Assembly: GCA_963696105.1 (NCBI GenBank)
Contig: CAVOIP010000005.1
Span: forward strand, 1,302,001 to 1,366,000
Direction: 5' to 3'
Length of the DNA: 64,000 nucleotides
From: CAVRTM01 sp963696105
GTDB lineage: Bacteria; Actinomycetota; Actinomycetes; Actinomycetales; Dermatophilaceae
Shown here: positions 1 to 8,103 of the stretch, one piece after another
Position numbering within the stretch: position 1 is the stretch's first letter
How the letters are laid out: each line of letters starts with the position of its first letter
Notes under the pieces: generated by a model
Seen by the model: only the letters and a program-made list of their open reading frames with translations
What the model was told of the DNA's origin: nothing
The model's database searches: none
Position numbers and translations under genes: made by a program

Positions 1-1214
1 CCCGCCGCGAGGTGGACGAGGATCTGCTCGAGCTCCTCGTCGGTATAGTCCTCGAACTCGATCGTCGTGCGGAACCGGCTCGAGAGGCCGGGATTGGCGG
101 CCACGAACGTCGCCATCGGCGCCGGGTAGCCGGCGACGATGACCACCAGGTCGTCGCGGCGGTCCTCCATCTCCTTGACCAGCGTGTCGACCGCCTCGGT
201 GCCGTACTGGTCACCGGCCAGGGCATAGGCCTCGTCGATGAACAGCACCCCGCCGGCGGCGGACTGCACCACCTCGGCCGTCTTGACCGCCGTCTGCCCG
301 AGGTAGCCGGCGACCAGCTCGGAGCGGTCTACCTCGACCAGCTGCCCCTTGGTGAGCAGGCCGAGGGAGTGGTAGATGCCCGCCACGAGCCGCGCCACCG
401 TCGTCTTGCCGGTGCCGGGGTTGCCGGTGAAGACCAGGTGGCGCGTGAGGGTCGGGCTGCGCAGCCCCGCCTCGGCGCGCAGCTCCTCGACCCGCAGCAG
501 TGCGACCTGCCGGTGCACCTCCCGCTTGACCGTCCCCAGCCCGGTCAGCCCGTCGAGGTCCTCGAGCAGCTCCTGCACCGGCCGCACGGGTGCCGGGGGG
601 CTCTGCGCGGCCGGGCCGGCCGTGGTGTCCGTGGTGTCCGCCGGGGTCTCCGTGGTCTCCGTGGTCGCCGGGGTCCCGTCGGTCACCCGGGTCACCGGGC
701 TTGGGTCGGTCCCCCCGGTCACGGGGGGAACGAGCGGCGGCTGGTCCGGTGTCGTCCCCCCAGGGCGGGGCGCCACGTACGCCGTCCCCGGTCGCGTCGT
801 ACGGCGCTCGCGGGTCGCCTGGAGCTGGGCGGCCGCGGCGACCGACGCGTTGCCGACCACCCGCATCGTGGGCTCGCCGAGGTCGCAGGCGGCCGAGGCG
901 ACCTCGGTCAAAGCCCGGGCGTACGACGCCGCGCACGGCGAGCCGGCGGCGACCAGGAGGGTCAGCGTCGCGGTGGGGGAGGCGCGCCAGCGGCGGCCCC
1001 GGACCGCAGCGTCGAAGAAGTCGCGGGTGCTGCCACCGCCGGTCGCGGCGGCCCAGTCGCCGGCGGCCCCGGTCGCCGACTCGGCCACCGCCGCGGCCAG
1101 GGCGGCACCCTCCGCCCGGGCGGTGGCGGCGGGGACCCCGGCCGCGACGGCGGCGGACTCCAGCGCCCGCAGGGCGTCGCCGAGCGCGGTCACCTGCCGG
1201 GTGTCGGCCCTCAC
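1..1214 (-). CDS. AAA+ ATPase of the CbbX/SpoVK type (3' end cut by window edge)
   Basis: Reading from a GTG at 1214 gives about 404 residues running off the left edge. The N-terminal ~150 residues are a helical Ala-rich region. A Thr/Pro-rich linker follows, then an AAA+ domain with Walker A (GNPGTGKTT, near residue 262), Walker B (LFIDEAYAL, near residue 320) and the downstream AGYP segment and SRF box typical of CbbX/SpoVK/Rubisco-activase-like ATPases. The GTG overlaps the TGA of the preceding gene (GTGA), so the two are translationally coupled. Its position behind telA suggests an energy-dependent remodelling role with the TelA module; the client is unknown. Longer open frames overlap this gene in other frames but lack the Walker motifs. 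Confidence 0.85.
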   Translation of the reverse strand, partial: MRADTRQVTALGDALRALESAAVAAGVPAATARAEGAALAAAVAESATGAAGDWAAATGGGSTRDFFDAAVRGRRWRASPTATLTLLVAAGSPCAASYARALTEVASAACDLGEPTMRVVGNASVAAAAQLQATRERRTTRPGTAYVAPRPGGTTPDQPPLVPPVTGGTDPSPVTRVTDGTPATTETTETPADTTDTTAGPAAQSPPAPVRPVQELLEDLDGLTGLGTVKREVHRQVALLRVEELRAEAGLRSPTLTRHLVFTGNPGTGKTTVARLVAGIYHSLGLLTKGQLVEVDRSELVAGYLGQTAVKTAEVVQSAAGGVLFIDEAYALAGDQYGTEAVDTLVKEMEDRRDDLVVIVAGYPAPMATFVAANPGLSSRFRTTIEFEDYTDEELEQILVHLAA

Positions 1215-1888
1215 GGGGCACCCGTGGGCGCGCCCGGTGGCTGCAGCCGGCCGGGAGCCGCAGGGCGAGCTGTCCCCGGGTCTGCTGTCCCCGGGTCGGG
1301 TGTCGCCGCGTCGGACGCGCAGGGGGCGGACGCGGAGGGGTCGGGGGCGATCACGGTGTCCGGCGACAGCGCCAGGTCGCCGCCGCCGGCGGCGTGCCCG
1401 AACTTCTCGGAGAGGAAGCGACCGTGCGCGACCAGCGCGGCGGCGTCGGCGCGGCACACGGCGTCGTACACCTGGTCCATCGTGGCGCCGAGCAGGTCGA
1501 GCTGGTCGATGAGCACCATGAGGGAGGTGCGACCCCGGTCGACCGGTCTGCTGTCGGCGAACTCCCGTGGCAGGCGCAGGTAGCCACCCACCGCTTCCGG
1601 CAGGTAGTCGGTCGCCGTCGCCATCACCGAGTAGGCCCACGGGCTGCCCGAGCCGAGCGTCGACAGCCGCGGAATGGTGTCCCGGACGGTGCGGCACACC
1701 CGTGTGACGCGGGAGGCGACCACGGCCGGCACGGCGCCTCGGGCGACCATCGACTCGACCCGGGCCAGCGCCGCCAGCAGGTCCTCGGCCGTCGGGACGC
1801 GGGGCAGGTCCATCTCCGGGCGCTCCGGCTCGGGGCGTCGCCCGAAGAGTCGCTCGAGGAAGCCGGCCGCCGGCCGTGCAGTCGCCAT
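1211..1888 (-). CDS. conserved hypothetical protein, XpaC-like partner of TelA
   Basis: 225 residues without a signal peptide. The N-terminus is basic (FLERLFGRRPEPE), the core (about 30-150) is helical, and the last 50 residues are Pro/Ala/Thr-rich and probably disordered. The core stretch with DYLPEAVGGYLRLP followed by a helix ending in ALVAHGRFLSEKF resembles the C-terminal part of XpaC-type proteins, which are the usual neighbours of TelA in other bacteria. That similarity is judged by eye. The gene lies 27 nt downstream of telA and overlaps the ATPase start by 4 nt, so the three form one operon. Biochemical function is unknown. Confidence 0.75.
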   Translation of the reverse strand: MATARPAAGFLERLFGRRPEPERPEMDLPRVPTAEDLLAALARVESMVARGAVPAVVASRVTRVCRTVRDTIPRLSTLGSGSPWAYSVMATATDYLPEAVGGYLRLPREFADSRPVDRGRTSLMVLIDQLDLLGATMDQVYDAVCRADAAALVAHGRFLSEKFGHAAGGGDLALSPDTVIAPDPSASAPCASDAATPDPGTADPGTARPAAPGRLQPPGAPTGAP

Positions 1889-1915
1889 GTCCCAGTGTCT
1901 CCCGCGTGCGGTGCC

Positions 1916-3160
1916 CTAGCGCCGGGTTCCGGGAGGCAGGCCGAGGTCCAGGGAACCGGAGGCAGTGCGCTGGTCCTGCTGCGAGACACGCTCGAGGTAG
2001 TCGCGGGACTTGCTGACCTCGGTCTCCAGCGTGCCGATCGTGGCGGCCATGCTGTCCAGGGCCTCGACCTTGAACGTGTCGATCGCGTCCATCGTCGCGT
2101 AGATGTTGGCGAACGCGGCCTGCAGCTGCGGCAGGCCGATCGAGGACGAGGCCGCCTGCCGCTGGATCGAGACGGAGTTGTCGCGCAGCATCCCCGAGGT
2201 GCGCTCGATCATCGCGGACGTCGTGGTGTTCAGCGCGGTGATCTGGTCGAGGACGAGCTTCTGGTTGCCCAGCGCCTGGGCGACGATCACGGCGGTCCGC
2301 AGCGCGGAGATCGTGGTGGTCGAGGCCCGGTCGACCCCCTTGATCAGCTCGATGTTGTTCTTGATGACGATGTCGATCGCGAGGTAGTTCTGGATCGAGA
2401 CCGCCAGCTGGGTGAGCAGGTCCTGGTGCTTCTGGCGGACGTAGAACAGCACGTCGTCGCGCAGCGCCTTCGCCCGCTCGGGGTCGCTCAGCTCCAGGTC
2501 GGCGACGTGCGCGGCCAGCGAGGCATCCAGGCGCTCGGCGATGTAGACGTACTGGTTGAGCCGCCCCATCGCCTCCCACAGCTGCTGCTTCTCCAGGGTG
2601 AGGGCCGCGTTGTCCTTGCCCAGCTCGTCCTGGCCGTCGCGCAGCGCGTGCAGGATCGCGTCGAGGTGACTCTGGGCGCTCTGGTACTTGCGGAAGTAGT
2701 CATCGACCTTCTCCCCGAAGGGGATCAGGCCGAGCAGCTTGCGGGTGCGGCTGGCCTCGGCGGGGTCGAGGTCCTCGACGGTGCGGCGCAGCTCCAGGAG
2801 CGTCGACCCGACCTTGGAGCCCTCGGACAGCCCGCCCTCCTTCATCGCCCTGATCGGGGAGCTGAGCAGCCGGTTGCTGCTCTCGGCCGCCCGTCGGATG
2901 TCGAGGTCGCCCATCGAGCGGACGTCGCTGGCCTTGGCCGCGAACTCGGGAGACCTGGGGGCGACGGTCAGCAGCGACCCCAGGTAGTCCTCCACCTTGG
3001 CATCCAGGCCCGGGAGCGCCGCGGGGTCCACGGCGGGGGCGATCGCCCCCGCCGCCGTCGTCGCGACGGCGGTGCTGGGCGTGGGCGCGGTGAGCGTGAG
3101 CGGCGGCTCGGTGGCGGTCGGCGGTGCCAGCGGCTGCGGCGCGCTGCTGTGGTCGGTCAT
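1916..3160 (-). CDS. telA: TelA family (toxic anion resistance) protein
   Basis: 414 residues from an ATG at 3160 preceded by AAGGGA; the open frame extends further upstream but this is the start with a ribosome binding site. After a ~65-residue Pro/Thr/Ala-rich tail the protein is almost entirely helical and matches the TelA family throughout: RSMGDLDIRRAAE, a PFGEKVDDYFRKY motif and a long coiled-coil half with AIDIVIKNNIELIKGVDRA. TelA proteins are linked to tellurite and envelope-stress resistance, but their activity is not defined. First gene of the telA/XpaC-like/AAA+ operon. Family assignment is firm; any role in tellurite resistance here is inference. Confidence 0.9.
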   Translation of the reverse strand: MTDHSSAPQPLAPPTATEPPLTLTAPTPSTAVATTAAGAIAPAVDPAALPGLDAKVEDYLGSLLTVAPRSPEFAAKASDVRSMGDLDIRRAAESSNRLLSSPIRAMKEGGLSEGSKVGSTLLELRRTVEDLDPAEASRTRKLLGLIPFGEKVDDYFRKYQSAQSHLDAILHALRDGQDELGKDNAALTLEKQQLWEAMGRLNQYVYIAERLDASLAAHVADLELSDPERAKALRDDVLFYVRQKHQDLLTQLAVSIQNYLAIDIVIKNNIELIKGVDRASTTTISALRTAVIVAQALGNQKLVLDQITALNTTTSAMIERTSGMLRDNSVSIQRQAASSSIGLPQLQAAFANIYATMDAIDTFKVEALDSMAATIGTLETEVSKSRDYLERVSQQDQRTASGSLDLGLPPGTRR

Positions 3161-3438
3161 CGGCTGTCCCTTCCCTTGCGGTTCGTCCCCCCGGGCCCGG
3201 ACCCGTTGACCCTCTTGACGCGCGGCCAATCTACTTCGTTCCCGGGGGCCGCGGTCCATCTCTTTGGCATAGTCGCGTGCACGGGACGGCTGCCGGCGTC
3301 TATGGCTTTGACGCCGGTTCGGGGCCAGACTGTGGCCCTTCGACCACCCCCGCCACCGACCGGCCGCAGCCGCTGTTCCTCCCCGCCCGCCCTCACCGGC
3401 TCCCGGCGAGAGGCCTCCACGAACCAAGGAGCCGAGCG

Positions 3439-4209
3439 TTGAACCGATATGAGTTCCTCAAGGGCCTGCACCGTGTCTACCGGCCGCGGACCTACCTCGA
3501 GATCGGCGTGAACGACGGGCGCAGCCTGGCGCTGTCCCGGACGCGCACGATCGCGGTCGACCCGGCCTTCAAGGTGACCGCACCGCTGCACTGCGAGCTG
3601 GAGCTGGTCAAGGCCACGAGCGACGACTTCTTCGCCCGGCCGCGCCCGATGCGCTCGCTGCGGCGTGGGGTCGTGGACCTGGCCTTCATCGACGGCATGC
3701 ACCTGTTCGAGTACGCCCTGCGCGACATCTTCCACACCGAGCGCCACACCCGGTGGACCAGCGTGATGGTGCTGGACGACATGCTGCCCCGCTCGGTCGA
3801 CGAGGCGGCGCGCGACCGGCACACCGAAGCGTGGACGGGTGACGTGTTCAAGGTGGCGGCGACCCTGGCCGAGTACCGGCCCGACCTGCTCTGCGTCGCG
3901 GTCGACACGACGCCCACCGGCCAGCTGGTCATCTTCGGGGCCGACGCGCGCAGCACGGTGCTCCCTGACGCCTATGACCGGATCCACGCCCAGTACGTCG
4001 TGCCGGACCCTCAGCAGGTGCCCGAGGACGTCCTCACCCGGCGGCACGCCGTCGACCCGAAGGCGTTCCTGGCCGCGGACTTCTGGCACGAGCTCACCCA
4101 CGCCCGTGACCGGGTCTTCGGCCGCAGCGGCGGGTTCGAGCAGCTGCGGCCGAAGATCGAGGCGGCGGTCAGGGACGCGTCACGGGCGCCCGTGCCCGTC
4201 TCCGGCTGA
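3439..4209 (+). CDS. class I SAM-dependent methyltransferase (Methyltransf_24-like)
   Basis: 256 residues from a TTG at 3439, chosen because AAGGAG lies 7 nt upstream and the following residues (NRYEFLKGLHRVYRPRTYLEIGVNDGRS) begin directly with the SAM-binding fold. Motif I is YLEIGVNDG near residue 20; VDLAFIDGMHLFEYALRD near residue 80 is the DGxH segment of the family-24 methyltransferases found in polysaccharide and glycan-modification loci; the VLDD motif follows. It is convergent with the glycosyltransferase gene, with a 10-nt gap, which fits a role in sugar or glycan modification. The methyl acceptor is unknown. Confidence 0.8.
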   Translation: MNRYEFLKGLHRVYRPRTYLEIGVNDGRSLALSRTRTIAVDPAFKVTAPLHCELELVKATSDDFFARPRPMRSLRRGVVDLAFIDGMHLFEYALRDIFHTERHTRWTSVMVLDDMLPRSVDEAARDRHTEAWTGDVFKVAATLAEYRPDLLCVAVDTTPTGQLVIFGADARSTVLPDAYDRIHAQYVVPDPQQVPEDVLTRRHAVDPKAFLAADFWHELTHARDRVFGRSGGFEQLRPKIEAAVRDASRAPVPVSG

Positions 4210-4219
4210 GGTCGGCGGC

Positions 4220-6244
4220 TCAGCGGAGGGCGCGGGCCACACGGTGGGCGACGGCCCTGGCCGGCCCGCGCAGCCGGGGCGGCAGCCGTCGTACGCCGGC
4301 GCGCGCCCAGGGCCGCAGCGTGTGGCGTGCTCCGCCGGCGGCACGGCGAAGCCACAGCGTGGCCGCCGACGGCGTGCGCTCGACCGGCTGAGCGGCGGGA
4401 GCCAGCACCGGAGGGCGCCCCCGGTGTCGCTCGAGGGCGACGCCGAGCGGGACGCAGGGGGCGCCGTCGACCAGGCGCACCTCCAGCCGCCAGCGTCCGG
4501 GCCCGACCGCGCCGGGGTCGACGTCGGCGTGCAGGGTCGCCGTGCCGGGCGCGTCCGGCACCAGCTGGGCGGCGCGGGTCACCGCCTGCGGGATACGGCC
4601 GTCGCGGGTCAGCCGCAGCGACGCCGGGACGGGGGTGTCGAGCTGGAGCGGGAGCTGGACGGCGACGGTCAGCCCCGCTCCGGACGCCCGCACCGACGAC
4701 CGGTCGAGGTCGGGGGTGAGGGCGGTGGCGGTCCTGCGCGTCGACTGCCCCACGTCGAGGGCGAGGTTGCCGGGCTCGGTCCAGTACGGCGTCACGACCG
4801 CCGGGGGGTTGCCGACGAGCGCCGGGCGCACCGCGTCGGCGACGCCCTGGGCGCGGTAGAGCCCCACCCGGGTGGCGCGTTCCCACCCGTAGGCGCGGAG
4901 CTTGACCCACACGTCCCAGATGCCCCGGGACAGGGGGTCCTTGCCGCCGACCGTGGCCGCGCTGACCACCGCGTCGACGGTGCCGGCGATGACGGTGTCG
5001 CCGCCCGTCGCGGTCTTCGCCGTCGCGAGGAACCGCTCGTCGCCGCTGCTGCGGTGGCGCAGGGTCAGGTCCAGCAGCGTCGTGCCGCCGGCGAAGTCCA
5101 GGGCCTCGGGGGCGAGGCCGGCCAGGGTGGCCTCGGGCAACGGCGCCACCAGGTGCCCGTCCCGCAGGGCGACGGGACTGCCGTCGGCGTTGACCAGGGT
5201 GGCCCCCACCGTGAGCCGCAGGCTGTCGCCGTCCCACTCCAGGCGCTCCAGGGTGGCTCGCGCCGCGGTCGTGGTCTCCCACCGGGCGAGGGCGAGCAGG
5301 CCGTCCAGGTCGCCCTCGCGGGCCAGCTCGGCCACCAGCCGCTGGGCCGGCGCCAGCCCCGCGGCGACACCGGGCGAGAAGTACTCGGCCATCACCTTGC
5401 GGATCTCCTGCAGCAGCTCGATGCGGTAACCGGCGTCGGCCCGCAGCAGCCCGGCCCCGCGCAGCCGCCCGACCATCTCCACCCGCAGCCAGCGCCGGTG
5501 CAGCCGGTCGCGCAGGGCTCCGGGCTCGGTCAGCGCCTCCACCGCGTCCAGTGCGTCGCGCAGGTCGCGGAAGTAGCCGACCGGCTCCAGCGGCCGGAAC
5601 CCGGCGTTGCCACCGTCGCCGCGGGCCGTGTGGAAGTAGCAGGGGTAGTCCGACAGCACCGAGATGCCGCGGGCGTGCAGGTAGGCCGAGACCACGAAGA
5701 CATGGTCCTCCAGCCGGCGACGGCCCTCCGGGAACGTCAGGTCGTGCTCCAGCAGGAACGCCCGGCGGAACATCTTGTGCGGGGTCAGGCTGTCCATCAG
5801 CGAGGTCTTGGCGAGGGTCGCATGGGGCACGTTGGTCCGGTACAGCTGCTTCGGCACGCTCCGGCCGCCGACCCCGACCATCTTGCCCAGCACGACGTCG
5901 GCGTCGTTGGCGACGGCGTAGGCGTGCATCCGCTCCAGCGCCTCGTCCCCGAGCCAGTCGTCCTGGTCGACGAACTGGACGTACTCGCCGGTGGCGACCT
6001 GCATCCCGGTGTTGCGGGGCTTGCCGGCCCACCCCGAGGCCTCCTGGTGGATCACGTGCACGTGCGGGTGCTCGGCGGCCAGGCGGTCCAGCCGCCGCGG
6101 GCTCTCGTCGGTCGACCCGTCGTCGACGAAGATCAGCTCCAGCCGGTCCGCCGGCATGCTCTGCCGCAGGAGGGAGTCGATGCACGGCTCGAGGTGCTTG
6201 CCGGGGTTGTAGACCGGGACGACGACGCTCACGCTGACCGACAC
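4220..6244 (-). CDS. family 2 glycosyltransferase with long C-terminal accessory region
   Basis: 674 residues from the GTG at 6244, which has GGAGGA 6 nt upstream; an in-frame ATG at 6277 is the alternative. Residues 1-230 form a GT-A domain starting VSVVVPVYNPGKHLEP, with nucleotide-binding DDGSTD (41-46) and the metal-binding DQDDW segment near residue 93; the RRLEDHVFV motif is close to the usual catalytic ED region. The remaining ~440 residues look like a beta-rich accessory region with no recognisable catalytic motif. The C-terminus is strongly basic (RRLPPRLRGPARAVAHR), which may mediate membrane association. Probably a cell-surface glycan or wall polymer glycosyltransferase; donor and acceptor cannot be read from sequence. 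Confidence 0.85.
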   Translation of the reverse strand: MSVSVSVVVPVYNPGKHLEPCIDSLLRQSMPADRLELIFVDDGSTDESPRRLDRLAAEHPHVHVIHQEASGWAGKPRNTGMQVATGEYVQFVDQDDWLGDEALERMHAYAVANDADVVLGKMVGVGGRSVPKQLYRTNVPHATLAKTSLMDSLTPHKMFRRAFLLEHDLTFPEGRRRLEDHVFVVSAYLHARGISVLSDYPCYFHTARGDGGNAGFRPLEPVGYFRDLRDALDAVEALTEPGALRDRLHRRWLRVEMVGRLRGAGLLRADAGYRIELLQEIRKVMAEYFSPGVAAGLAPAQRLVAELAREGDLDGLLALARWETTTAARATLERLEWDGDSLRLTVGATLVNADGSPVALRDGHLVAPLPEATLAGLAPEALDFAGGTTLLDLTLRHRSSGDERFLATAKTATGGDTVIAGTVDAVVSAATVGGKDPLSRGIWDVWVKLRAYGWERATRVGLYRAQGVADAVRPALVGNPPAVVTPYWTEPGNLALDVGQSTRRTATALTPDLDRSSVRASGAGLTVAVQLPLQLDTPVPASLRLTRDGRIPQAVTRAAQLVPDAPGTATLHADVDPGAVGPGRWRLEVRLVDGAPCVPLGVALERHRGRPPVLAPAAQPVERTPSAATLWLRRAAGGARHTLRPWARAGVRRLPPRLRGPARAVAHRVARALR

Positions 6245-6345
6245 GGGCGATCCTCCAGCGGGGGTGGGTGCGGGCATTTCCCCGACACCGTAGCCGTCGT
6301 CCTTGTGTGCGGCCACGCGTTCGGTCGCCCCCCGGGTCGCCCGGG

Positions 6346-7968
6346 TCAGGGGGTGGAGCCGGCGTCGAGGGTCGCGGGCGGCTCGGCCACGGGGGCCACC
6401 GAGAGCCCGGTGCCCTCGGCGCACGAGCGGGTGGAGCCCGGAGCCGCCGGCTCGATCGTGCTGCCGTTGATCACCTGCACGTCGTCGTACGCCGGCCTGC
6501 CCTGGATCAGGTTGCGGTAGGTGTAGCGGGTGAGCGACGTCAGCGTGCAGCTCTGGCCGAACACCGCGATGTCGAACGCGTAGGGCTGCCCGGCGAGCTC
6601 GCCCGGGTCGCCGGTGCCGTTCTTCTTCTCGGCGTCCTGCACGAAGTGGCTGACCGTGCCGCCGCCGGTGAACGTGCCGACGCCGATCCGGTTGCCCTCG
6701 AGCTGGTCGGTGTGCAGGTGACCGTTGACGAGGATCCCTGCGGCGGCGACCTTCCGGACGGCGCCCGGCTCGTGGGAGACCACGACGTCGGGCACCGCAC
6801 GACCGGCGTACGCACGGTTGAAGGCCTCGGCCGCGGGTACCTGCTTGGCCGCGTTGTGGCGGTCGTCGTCACCGAACCAGCGGGGGTCGTTGAAGCCGGC
6901 GACGGTGACGCCGTTGACGGTGGCCTGCGTGTAGCTGCCGCCCCCTGGCTCGAGCAGGACGACGTTGCGCAGCCGGCCCATCCGCTGCAGCAGCGCCCGG
7001 TCGGTGGCGCTGCTGGCGTCGTGGTTGCCCCGGACGAAGAGGTAGGGGACACCCAGGCCCTCGATCGAGGTGAACAGCCCGGCTGCCTCTGCCTCTGCCA
7101 CGCTGCCGAAGTTGAGCAGGTCGCCGGAGTCGATGACCGCGTCGATCTGCTCGTCGGCGATGATCCGCTTCATCACCGGGTACTGGTTCGCGCCGTGCAG
7201 GTCGGACACCAGCAGGATCCGCGCGGCCGTCGGCTGGTTGATGTCCCCGGGCACGAACTTCTCCTGCAGCGCCTGGGACAGCGCGAGGAGGTTCCGGACG
7301 TACGGCGTCGCCTGCTGCGCCCGCGTCTCCACGTCCGAGAGGAGCCCCGCGTTGCGGCGCAGGGTGCCGAGCAGCCCCGTCGTGGTGAAGCTCTCCAGCT
7401 TGGAGGGCTGGTAGCTCTGCCAGGCGCCGACGCCGGTCGCGACCACCGCGGTGACCACGGCCAGGCCGGCGGCCACCAGGTGCGGGCGGGTCGGGCGGCG
7501 GCGCCGACCGTAGACGAGGACGCACAGGACCAGGAGCACCACGAGCAGGGCGCCGACGGTGAAGCGCAGCGCCAGCGCCGTGAGCGCGGAGGAGATGGCT
7601 CGGGCGACCTCGGAGCTCGAGGGCTGCAGCGCCTCGATCGAGACGCGGCGCTCGTCGAAGAGCTGGGTGATGTTCTCGCGGACACCGACGGTGGCGTCGA
7701 CGCCCGGGGCGGGCACCACGCTGCGGAACGTCAGGTTGATGTCACCGAGCGAGGTGGGGCTGTGGATCGTGGAGGTGAGCGTCGGCGCGGCCGTGAGCCG
7801 CAGCTGAGCGGTGTAGTTGGTCGTCTCCACCGTGGTGGGGAGCAGGCTGGTCGCCCCCACGCCCCCGAGGTACGCCGCGGCGGTGAGGGCGAGGAAGCCC
7901 GCCGTACGCCGGGCCCACCTCCGCCCGGAGGCGCGGGTGCGCTGCGGTGGCGCGGACTGGTCCGGCAT
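6346..7968 (-). CDS. membrane-anchored calcineurin-like metallophosphoesterase
   Basis: 540 residues from the ATG at 7968. An N-terminal hydrophobic segment (TAGFLALTAAAYLGGVGA) is followed by an extracytoplasmic stretch of ~100 residues, two further membrane segments (FTVGALLVVLLVLCVLVYG and LVAAGLAVVTAVVATGVGAW) and then the phosphoesterase domain. Metal-binding motifs appear in order: SDLHGANQ near residue 258, DSGDLLNFG, RGNHD near 316, SHEP, and NGHLHT near 416. These are the five calcineurin-family motifs, so a two-metal phosphodiesterase or phosphatase facing the outside is likely. Substrate unknown. A much longer open frame extends upstream through 10338 but is a shadow of neighbouring genes. 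Confidence 0.87.
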   Translation of the reverse strand: MPDQSAPPQRTRASGRRWARRTAGFLALTAAAYLGGVGATSLLPTTVETTNYTAQLRLTAAPTLTSTIHSPTSLGDINLTFRSVVPAPGVDATVGVRENITQLFDERRVSIEALQPSSSEVARAISSALTALALRFTVGALLVVLLVLCVLVYGRRRRPTRPHLVAAGLAVVTAVVATGVGAWQSYQPSKLESFTTTGLLGTLRRNAGLLSDVETRAQQATPYVRNLLALSQALQEKFVPGDINQPTAARILLVSDLHGANQYPVMKRIIADEQIDAVIDSGDLLNFGSVAEAEAAGLFTSIEGLGVPYLFVRGNHDASSATDRALLQRMGRLRNVVLLEPGGGSYTQATVNGVTVAGFNDPRWFGDDDRHNAAKQVPAAEAFNRAYAGRAVPDVVVSHEPGAVRKVAAAGILVNGHLHTDQLEGNRIGVGTFTGGGTVSHFVQDAEKKNGTGDPGELAGQPYAFDIAVFGQSCTLTSLTRYTYRNLIQGRPAYDDVQVINGSTIEPAAPGSTRSCAEGTGLSVAPVAEPPATLDAGSTP

Positions 7969-7977
7969 GGTGGCCCC

Positions 7978-7983
7978 ATCGTA
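7978..7983 (-). promoter_or_regulatory. -10 hexamer for the metallophosphoesterase gene
   Basis: Minus-strand TACGAT lies 9 nt upstream of the ATG at 7968, with no ribosome binding site between. A transcript starting the usual 6-8 nt after the hexamer would have almost no 5' leader. Confidence 0.45.
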
Positions 7984-8061
7984 GGAGGTGCGGCCGGGGC
8001 CGCTCCGGCGCGGCCGCGCCGGCTCCTGGCGCGCCACGACCGCCGGCGGAGGCGGCGGCGA

Positions 8062-8067
8062 TAGGTT
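8062..8067 (+). promoter_or_regulatory. -10 hexamer upstream of the FAD dehydrogenase gene
   Basis: TAGGTT on the plus strand. This gene has a conventional leader: GGAGGT is present just before the GTG at 8104. The divergent minus-strand hexamer at 7978 makes 7969-8103 a two-way promoter region. Confidence 0.4.
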
Positions 8068-8103
8068 GAGGCGCCGTACGGCCGTCGACCCGGAGGTCCC
8101 CTC

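Noticed and set aside
211..1221. 336-codon minus-strand open frame over the AAA+ ATPase
   Set aside because: Arg/Gly-rich composition and no motif. The overlapping GTG frame at 1214 contains Walker A and B.
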